Of a stretch of DNA of 30,543 nucleotides, positions 26,091 through 30,543 are shown one piece after another. Position numbers and translations under genes: made by a program. The notes under the pieces were generated by a model that saw only the letters and a program-made list of their open reading frames with translations, made no database searches and was not told the DNA's origin. This DNA comes from JBHHWH01 sp046756405 (GTDB lineage: Bacteria; Actinomycetota; Acidimicrobiia; Spongiisociales; ZC4RG35): assembly GCA_046756405.1 (NCBI GenBank), contig JBHHWH010000025.1, positions 1-30,543 on the forward strand, given 5' to 3'. Position 1 is the first letter of the stretch. Each line of letters begins with the position of its first letter.

Positions 26091-26562
26091 GCTGACCCAT
26101 CTCAACGAGGCGGGGGAGGTGCACATGGTCAACATCGGCGAAAAGGAGGAGACCCACCGGGAGGCCATCGCTGAGGGGCTGGTGACGATGTCTCCTGAAC
26201 TGGTGGAACGGTTCTTCGCCGGCGACCTCCCGAAGGGCGACGCCGCCGCCGTGGCCCGGGTGGCGGGGATCCTGGGCGCCAAGAAGACCCCTGATCTGAT
26301 CCCCCTGTGTCATCCGGTGGCCCTCAGCGGAGCGGAGGTCTCCCTGGAGGCGACTGGGCATGGGGTGAGGATCACCGCTACCGTCTCCACCACGGGCCGC
26401 ACCGGTGTGGAGATGGAGGCTTTGACCGCCGTCGCCACCGCCGCCCTGGCCATCTACGACATGGTCAAGAGCGTCGAACGCGGTGTGACCATCGAGTCGA
26501 TCCGCCTTCTTCGGAAGGCCGGGGGGAGGTCCGGCACGTGGGAGGCCCCGGTCGTTGATTGA
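26077..26562 (+). CDS. moaC: Cyclic pyranopterin monophosphate synthase MoaC
   Basis: A 161-residue molybdenum cofactor enzyme that, with MoaA, converts GTP to cyclic pyranopterin monophosphate. Conserved segments: HMVNIGEKEETHREAIAEG near the N-terminus, LIPLCHPVALSGAEV (about 73-87), TGRTGVEMEALTAV, and YDMVKSVERGVTIES with the catalytic-region Lys. THREA replaces the usual TxRxA closely. The ATG lies 14 nt inside moeA, so the two are coupled. moaA is not in the window. Confidence 0.94.
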   Translation: MTEPELTHLNEAGEVHMVNIGEKEETHREAIAEGLVTMSPELVERFFAGDLPKGDAAAVARVAGILGAKKTPDLIPLCHPVALSGAEVSLEATGHGVRITATVSTTGRTGVEMEALTAVATAALAIYDMVKSVERGVTIESIRLLRKAGGRSGTWEAPVVD

Positions 26563-26612
26563 GGGTGTTGGTCGCCACTACCCTCACCGTGAGCACGGAG
26601 TGAACTGAGGCC

Positions 26613-27053
26613 ATGGACACAAGCGTGATAATCGGCCTGCTGGTGATAGCAGCCGTATGGAGTGTCTATCTACTTCCTGTCGTCTTCGGGGATCGCCGCG
26701 ACGCTCCCCGCCACACCACCCAAGAGTTCGACCGCTGGTCCCACGTCATAGCCGACGTCCAGCGCCACTCTCCCCTCGAACTGGCGAAGAGCGGCCGTGA
26801 CGTCATCCGTCGCCGTCGCCGTCGCACCCTGGGCGGTCTGGTCGTGTTCACGGTGGCCAGTTTCGGCTACGCCTGGTACGCCAACTCCCTCGTCTGGCTT
26901 CTGGTAGGGCTCTTCTTCACCTCTCTGGTGATGTTGTATGTGGCTGCTCTGGCCCACATGAAACAGCGCCGCCTCCAGCGCCTCGAGCTCACCCACGTGG
27001 CCGAGCGTCCCACCGAGTGGGAAGAGCCGCAGATCCGAGTGATCGCCAATTGA
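26613..27053 (+). CDS. SepX/GlpR-like divisome membrane protein
   Basis: A 146-residue membrane protein. An N-terminal helix at about 4-24 (VIIGLLVIAAVWSVYLLPVV) is followed by a charged stretch with EFDRWSHVI, a run of arginines IRRRRRRTLGG (65-75), two close helices at about 74-90 and 92-114, and a basic tail AHMKQRRLQR. This order matches my knowledge of Streptomyces SepX and its corynebacterial counterpart GlpR, which anchor Glp/FtsZ assemblies at the division site. The position after galU-moeA(-moaC) supports this. No catalytic residues are expected. The identification rests on topology, short motifs and synteny, and remains tentative. The next gene overlaps its stop by 4 nt. Confidence 0.65.
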   Translation: MDTSVIIGLLVIAAVWSVYLLPVVFGDRRDAPRHTTQEFDRWSHVIADVQRHSPLELAKSGRDVIRRRRRRTLGGLVVFTVASFGYAWYANSLVWLLVGLFFTSLVMLYVAALAHMKQRRLQRLELTHVAERPTEWEEPQIRVIAN

Positions 27054-27664
27054 ACCTGGGGTTCATCGACCAAGCCCGACAAACCCTCGACGCCCGCTTT
27101 GCCGCTCGGGAGGTGGGCATCACCGGCTCCAGGAAAGTGATCAGGGCCGCCGCCAACGGCATCCGGGCCCTCCACCGCGCCCAATGGGACGAAGCGGAGG
27201 AGCTGATCGCTGAATCGACAAGGCTGCTGGCGGAGATCCAGAGGGCTCTGGCGGACCACCCTGAGATGCTCCACGCAGGCTTCGTTTCCGACGCCGCCAA
27301 GGAGTATGCCGAGGCCCGCATCACTCAAGCGGTTTTCACCGGGTCGGAGATTCCTTCCTTCGAGGAGCTGGGTATAGACCCGGTTCCGTACCTCCACGGA
27401 CTCGGTGAGACGGTGGGGGAGATGCGGCGGAGGATGCTCGATCTGCTTCGTCGTGAAGATCTCGATGAGGCGCAGCGGATGCTGGACCAGATGGACGAGA
27501 TTGTCGACATCCTCGCCGAGCTGGACTACCCCGACGGGATGACGGCGGGTCTACGCCGCACCACCGATGTGGCCCGCTCCCTGGTGGAGCGGTCGCGTTC
27601 GGACCTGACCTCGACGATGGTGCAGGAGAGGTTGCGGGAGGACTTGAGACGCCACCAGGGGTGA
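27050..27664 (+). CDS. Bacterial translin-family protein
   Basis: A 204-residue all-helical protein matching the translin/TRAX family, which in eukaryotes forms the C3PO RNase and binds single-stranded nucleic acid. Motifs: AAREVGITGSRKVIRAAANG (18-37), IRALHRAQWDEAE, AGFVSDAAKEYAEA (76-89), PYLHGLGETVGEMRRR (113-128), and DYPDGMTAGLRRTTDVARSL (159-178) then ERSRSDLT. Glu85, Glu88, Glu120 and Glu124 sit where TRAX has its catalytic acidic residues, so RNase activity is possible. The start is TTG at 27050 within TTGA overlapping the upstream stop; a GTG at 27017 would overlap more. Database names for such bacterial proteins often say haloacid dehalogenase, which the sequence does not support. 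Confidence 0.8.
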   Translation: MNLGFIDQARQTLDARFAAREVGITGSRKVIRAAANGIRALHRAQWDEAEELIAESTRLLAEIQRALADHPEMLHAGFVSDAAKEYAEARITQAVFTGSEIPSFEELGIDPVPYLHGLGETVGEMRRRMLDLLRREDLDEAQRMLDQMDEIVDILAELDYPDGMTAGLRRTTDVARSLVERSRSDLTSTMVQERLREDLRRHQG

Positions 27665-27671
27665 GTCTCTT

Positions 27672-27995
27672 TCAGGCGGGAGTCGCCGACCCATTCATCT
27701 CGGCCTCCAACAGCCGGAGCCAGGCTCTGTAGGTGGGGACGTTTTTCTTCAGGCGAAGGGCGGTCTCACAGGTGTTGTGATCGCACTTGACCTGGCCATC
27801 GTCGGCGGCGAAGTCGTACACGCATATCTTGCAGACCACCTCAAGCTCTTCGGGAAGGCCGGGACAGTCGTAGAAGCTGCAGGGGCGGGCTCCGGGCTCC
27901 CGCAGCTTCTCCGGGGTGCAGCCCGGGCAGCGGGGACGGAATTGCAGAACAGATCGGGGAAGCTTCTCGAGGTCGATATCCAATTCGATGGTCAT
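27672..27995 (-). CDS. Eight-cysteine small protein, probable zinc or Fe-S binding
   Basis: A 107-residue protein with Cys23, 26, 39, 44, 55, 58, 71 and 76 arranged as CPGC, CSFYDC, CKIC and CDHNTC, plus His73. This gives two possible four-cysteine metal sites. No family is recognised. The acidic, helix-prone C-terminus (YRAWLRLLEAEM) may mediate binding to a partner. ATG at 27995 follows AAGGAG with 6-nt spacing on the minus strand, and a TTATAG box at 28015-28010 is a possible -10. Convergent with the translin gene, 7 bp between ends. Confidence 0.7.
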   Translation of the reverse strand: MTIELDIDLEKLPRSVLQFRPRCPGCTPEKLREPGARPCSFYDCPGLPEELEVVCKICVYDFAADDGQVKCDHNTCETALRLKKNVPTYRAWLRLLEAEMNGSATPA

Positions 27996-28132
27996 AACCG
28001 CTCCTTGCTCTATAACTCAAGTATTCGCTCCAGCTGATCCCGTCGGTAGGGCTTATTGGCAGCTTTCGCGGACCGGCTGGTGCCTTGAAGACGACCAGTT
28101 GGATCCTTTATGGCCCATCACCGGGCGGCCGG

Positions 28133-28138
28133 TAGAAT
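28133..28138 (+). promoter_or_regulatory. Putative -10 element of the tRNA-Ala gene
   Basis: TAGAAT lies 9 bp before the mature tRNA 5' end, giving a start about 28145. No good -35 is visible at 16-18 bp spacing. Confidence 0.4.
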
Positions 28139-28147
28139 CACCGCTTC

Positions 28148-28221
28148 GGGGCTGTAGCTCAGTTCGGCAGAGCACCTCGTTCGCAACGAGGGGGTCACGG
28201 GTTCAAATCCCGTCAGCTCCA
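28148..28221 (+). tRNA. tRNA-Ala, anticodon CGC
   Basis: A full cloverleaf can be folded by eye. Acceptor stem GGGGCTG (28148-28154) pairs with CAGCTCC (28214-28220), including the G3:U70 pair that is the identity element of alanine tRNAs. D arm GCTC/GAGC. Anticodon stem CCTCG/CGAGG around TTCGCAA, giving anticodon CGC (reads GCG). Five-base variable loop. T arm ACGGG/CCCGT around TTCAAAT. A discriminator A is at 28221. The 3' CCA is not encoded (the next bases are CCC). The sequence beyond it changes composition, so it may be an integration boundary. Confidence 0.97.
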
Positions 28222-28463
28222 CCCTTCAGCAACCTGGTTGTACTGTCAAAAAATGGCTATGACCAGGCGAAACACTCTAACCGTCTCTCCTCGCTGGAAC
28301 TCGCGACCATTCGCGTCATTTCGCCACTTCTCACTTCTCTCGCCCCACACACGGCCCACAAGATGGGTCACAACATGGCCACATAGAACGAACAGACCGG
28401 CCGAAGCCGAAGCGCCGTGAATAGAACCTCGGACCTGATCAAAGTTCTACGTGGAGGACAGCA
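28222..28463. other. Gene-free stretch between tRNA-Ala and orphan operon
   Basis: No gene can be supported here. Short open frames on plus (for example to 28386 and 28420) have neither ribosome binding sites nor recognisable motifs. The hexamer TAGAAC occurs at 28384-28389 and 28422-28427, and the latter forms an inverted repeat with GTTCTA at 28444-28449 just before the first ORF of the next operon. This might be an operator. No integrase remnant or copy of the tRNA 3' end was seen. Confidence 0.4.
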
Positions 28464-28550
28464 ATGAGAGAACTGCGGATGGATCAACGCCGGACCCGGG
28501 GCATTGCAGCCGTCGGAGTCTGCCAAGAACGCGAGCAGGAGGAGCCATGA
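28464..28550 (+). CDS. 28-residue leader ORF coupled to orphan operon
   Basis: A short ORF with ATG at 28464 and an excellent ribosome binding site GGAGGA at 28453-28458 (5-nt spacing). The product starts MRELRMDQRRTRGIAA and ends EREQEEP, so it is basic then acidic, with no signal or membrane helix. Its stop overlaps the start of the next gene as ATGA (28547-28550), and the codons for QEEP supply AGGAGGAG, the ribosome binding site of that gene. A translation-coupling leader peptide is the likeliest role. Chance cannot be excluded for so short an ORF. Confidence 0.5.
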   Translation: MRELRMDQRRTRGIAAVGVCQEREQEEP

Positions 28551-28993
28551 GAAGGGAAACCGTTCGTCGTGTCAGTGGTTTGGTCGGAACAACCTTCGGT
28601 CGTGGAGCTAGGCAACAGGACTGGTCGTCGCCGCTCTATAGAACGAAACTCCTGCTTCTTACGGCGATCCTGCTCTTTGCCATGACGGGAATTGCTGTTG
28701 CGGCCCTATCCACATACTGGCATGGCAGCTCATGGGAGAACGGCTGGTATTCGTCGTCGGGCTCGAGCACGATCAAGGGCGGGTGGATGGAGAACGAGGA
28801 TTGGGACCTTTATGACACCATTCGTCAGGAGACAGTCTCGGCGAATCCTCCATTTCAGACGTATGCATGGGCTGAGGCCAGTCAATACCTGAATTGGACT
28901 CATTCCTCGCAATCCAATGCCAAGAGTCGCTGCAAGTGGTGGAACCCCTATGACTCGGGATATGAGCCCTTGTGGTGCAAGAAGCGGACCTGA
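28547..28993 (+). CDS. Trp-rich single-pass exported protein, unknown
   Basis: A 148-residue protein, not recognised. A basic N-terminal segment (1-33) precedes one helix at about 34-54 (LLLLTAILLFAMTGIAVAAL), then an outside domain of about 92 residues with ten tryptophans, many Ser/Gly/Tyr and two cysteines (129 and 144). The ATG at 28547 has AGGAGGAG directly upstream and is preferred over the longer frame from 28451. Small Trp/Gly/Ser-rich exported proteins include some bacteriocin-like peptides, but no specific family match is claimed. GC content appears lower than in the core part of the window. It is followed after 51 bp by the next exported protein. Confidence 0.65.
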   Translation: MRRETVRRVSGLVGTTFGRGARQQDWSSPLYRTKLLLLTAILLFAMTGIAVAALSTYWHGSSWENGWYSSSGSSTIKGGWMENEDWDLYDTIRQETVSANPPFQTYAWAEASQYLNWTHSSQSNAKSRCKWWNPYDSGYEPLWCKKRT

Positions 28994-29044
28994 ACAAGTG
29001 CTATCCGTCCTCATGTGGAGAGAAGATCGAAAGAAGGAGCATCA

Positions 29045-29629
29045 ATGAGCACCCTCACCGCAACAAGCGTCGCTCGCAAAGCTGGCCTTGCCCTGGTTGT
29101 CGCTGCTCTGGCCGTTCTTGGAGTGACTGCAATGTCGCCAGCCACCGGGAATGAACAGGTCAGTGCGTACGATGTGGTCGGCGAGCTTTCAAGGGATTCC
29201 ACTCCGTCTGATGTCCTGGATAGTCGTTTTGACCCGGGGTTGATAGTGGAAGGCTCATCGAGGCTTCTGTTTCGAGATAGCCGTTCAAGCCATTGGGTCT
29301 CCGTTGCCTCCACGGGCGACGTCTGTTTGTCGTCTCTCTATGACGAGGGCTCATCGCAATGGACCGCTGGAACGACGTGCATCGCTCCGAACTACCTCCA
29401 AGAGGGGGGTCTACGGTTGAGTCAGGGATTAGGCACGCCAACGTCTGGTTCCGATGTCACACTGATAGCTGACGGCATCGCCAATGAGCAGGTTCGGCGA
29501 GATGTTGAGGAGGCTGGGGGAGCGATTCCGGTGGACAACCTCGTCGTGTTCCCCGTTGGCCATCGCCCGGGCGTCCTAACCGTCGAAGGGCTCGACGGTG
29601 GATCGCTAGAGTTGGGTTCTGGCAAGTGA
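29045..29629 (+). CDS. Exported protein of unknown function
   Basis: A 194-residue protein. The N-terminal signal or anchor helix is at about 12-30 (KAGLALVVAALAVLGVTAM), followed by a soluble domain with two cysteines (94 and 112) likely to form a disulfide around SSLYDEGSSQWTAGTT. No family recognised; SHWVSVASTGDVCLSSLYD and IAPNYLQEGGLRLS suggest a beta-sheet fold. The ATG at 29045 is preceded by GAAGGAG at good spacing and preferred to the GTG at 29015. The stop overlaps a GTG of the next small ORF (GTGA, 29626-29629). Confidence 0.65.
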   Translation: MSTLTATSVARKAGLALVVAALAVLGVTAMSPATGNEQVSAYDVVGELSRDSTPSDVLDSRFDPGLIVEGSSRLLFRDSRSSHWVSVASTGDVCLSSLYDEGSSQWTAGTTCIAPNYLQEGGLRLSQGLGTPTSGSDVTLIADGIANEQVRRDVEEAGGAIPVDNLVVFPVGHRPGVLTVEGLDGGSLELGSGK

Positions 29630-29793
29630 AGCTGATCACTCACCTCTTTGGGTTCGCATCTCCTCGAAGGCGGGCGTCGCCTGCTCGGGCCCACAACGCG
29701 CATCCGTATGTCACAATCGATGCTGACAACCCGGATGATCCAGTCAGTCAGATCTGGACGCTTCTCGTTCCAGTCGAGGCGGGTGCCAACTGA
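29626..29793 (+). CDS. 55-residue coupled small ORF
   Basis: A GTG at 29626 opens a frame that ends at 29793. The start overlaps the upstream stop as GTGA, and its TGA overlaps the next ATG as TGATG. The product begins MKLITHLFGFASPRRRASPA and ends IWTLLVPVEAGAN; the middle is polar and acidic (DADNPDDP). There is no clear signal or membrane helix and no known family. The exact fit into the gap with overlaps on both sides supports a real translated gene. Confidence 0.55.
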   Translation: MKLITHLFGFASPRRRASPARAHNAHPYVTIDADNPDDPVSQIWTLLVPVEAGAN

Positions 29794-30233
29794 TGGATGA
29801 ATCTACGAGTCCGAGGTTTTTCCGAGCCTGGTGGGCTGGGGCTGGCCTCGGTCTGTCCGCAACCGCAGTGCTTCTGCTGATTCTCAGCACTCTCGGCTCA
29901 GCCTTCATCTCTACAGCATCTACCGATGCGAGTGCACACGTGGTGAACACGCTCTGGCTGCTGGTCACGGGCGCCGGCGTCTATTTGGTTTGCGCCGCAA
30001 GCCAGGCAAATCCTCTAGTCACAGCCATTCCTGCCGCTGCCTTGCTGAGCCTGTCCGTACCCTTGACATTCAACAGCGGCTTCCCGGATTGGTATCCCAG
30101 CTGGTTGGCCGACATGGTCCTCTCCGCATACAACCTGCACCTGCCTGTCATAGTCGGCGTGCTCGGAATGTCCGCCCTCTGGAGCCTTTGGAAGCGCGTT
30201 CCCCAGCGGCGCGCAAGAACCTCGCTCAGGTAA
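29793..30233 (+). CDS. Four-helix membrane protein, unknown
   Basis: A 146-residue polytopic protein with helices at about 14-38, 50-69, 76-92 and 115-133 and a basic C-terminus (KRVPQRRARTSLR) that is probably cytoplasmic. Not recognised. The start codon overlaps the stop of the 55-residue ORF (TGATG), so it is the last gene of the coupled set. As the only multi-pass member it could be the membrane partner, exporter or immunity-like component for the two exported proteins upstream; this is speculation from gene order. The 158 bp from its stop to the mobile-element end at 30392 show no gene. Confidence 0.65.
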   Translation: MDESTSPRFFRAWWAGAGLGLSATAVLLLILSTLGSAFISTASTDASAHVVNTLWLLVTGAGVYLVCAASQANPLVTAIPAAALLSLSVPLTFNSGFPDWYPSWLADMVLSAYNLHLPVIVGVLGMSALWSLWKRVPQRRARTSLR

Positions 30234-30391
30234 CCCATCAGCGTGGTGACCAAGGTCATCCGCAAGCGCTGCTATCACGCTATGGAGATTCGTCGTCGCT
30301 GGTTGCCAGAACATCGACCTTGGGCGTCGGCGGGTGGCCGCTCGTGATGCTCGCCTAGAGCCTCTGCAGGACTCGTCTCACCACGACTCAC

Positions 30392-30449
30392 TGTCAAGTT
30401 CCGGTACCCGGGCGACACTCTGGCTCCGGTACCTCCATGACACTCCCTA
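30392..30449. mobile_element. Probable terminus of an insertion element with 25-bp iterated motif
   Basis: From TGTCA at 30392 the sequence holds two tandem units with a 25-bp period. TCCGGTACC is at 30400-30408 and again at 30425-30433; GACACTC is at 30414-30420 and again at 30439-30445. Repeated motifs next to a TGTCA end are a feature of IS21-type transposon termini, where they serve as transposase-binding sites. An ORF ending at 30457 reads toward this end. The other end is outside the window, so no element family is certain. Confidence 0.45.
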
Positions 30450-30456
30450 CGCGGGG

Positions 30457-30543
30457 TTAGCTGGCGGCGTTGATCCGGTCGGGTTTACCGGCTCTACGCG
30501 ATGGGGTGTGGGGTGTGGTGGGATTGGGAGGCTGATTCCGAAA
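30457..30543 (-). CDS. C-terminal end of ORF, possibly transposase (partial)
   Basis: The minus strand is open from the window edge to a TAA at 30457. The 28 visible residues end RRAGKPDRINAAS and are Pro/Thr/Arg-rich before that. A transposase is suggested only by the adjacent iterated terminus. Too little is present for recognition. Confidence 0.35.
   Translation of the reverse strand, partial: FRNQPPNPTTPHTPSRRAGKPDRINAAS

Noticed and set aside
28222..28420. Integrase remnant or att duplication downstream of tRNA-Ala
   Set aside because: No tyrosine-recombinase motif in any frame and no second copy of the tRNA 3' segment seen within the window.

Overview
The window looks like a chromosome segment of a high-GC actinobacterium (Actinomycetota). 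An Acidimicrobiia-type lineage is plausible but cannot be proven from this sequence. The signs are a DUF222/HNH (13E12-type) gene, a class E sortase, a family 5 uracil-DNA glycosylase, an Mrp without the usual C-terminal CXXC, a galU-moeA pair followed by a SepX/GlpR-like membrane protein, frequent GTG/TTG starts, 4-8 nt gene overlaps and G/C-ending codons. The bulk (about 1-18500 and 20400-28200) is ordinary dense chromosome.

Layout. 1-2092: two overlapping membrane HD-GYP-type genes, the first cut by the window edge. 2089-4432: a DUF5317 membrane protein, a crotonase, a decayed adenylate-cyclase fragment and a class E sortase. 4439-10682: an iron-sulfur neighbourhood. A SufR-like four-cysteine regulator runs into aconitase on the minus strand. 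Mrp/ApbC, a membrane protein and an Fe-S uracil-DNA glycosylase run on the plus strand. A 69-bp divergent region with a perfect palindrome lies between the two arms. 10798-18514: amine and amino-acid metabolism (class III aminotransferase, C45 acyltransferase-like hydrolase, agmatinase-like ureohydrolase, DapB coupled to a ThDP enzyme), with a DUF4349 lipoprotein and a DUF2237 protein. A large nested inverted repeat sits at 12079-12160.

18553-20316 is an accessory insert: a near-consensus promoter, a probably leaderless secreted metzincin, a lipoprotein, and a truncated phosphotransferase N-terminus at the far junction. A DUF222/HNH gene with an SOS-box-like operator follows. 21753-27995 is mainly housekeeping: UppP, a SAF-domain protein, FmdB zinc ribbon, PlsY-GalU-MoeA-MoaC, a SepX/GlpR-like membrane protein, a bacterial translin, and an 8-cysteine protein.

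28148-28221 is tRNA-Ala(CGC). Beyond it the sequence is visibly less GC-rich. It holds a tightly coupled set of five ORFs (28-aa leader, Trp-rich single-TM protein, exported protein, 55-aa ORF, four-TM protein) that I do not recognise. The window ends in what looks like the terminus of a mobile element, with a 25-bp repeated motif and the last codons of a minus-strand ORF.

The best candidates for something new are the orphan operon downstream of tRNA-Ala, the iron-sulfur divergon built around a SufR-like regulator, and the joining of a Glp/GlpR-like cell-division pair with Moco genes and a translin. All homology statements are from motif recognition by eye; no search or structure prediction was run.
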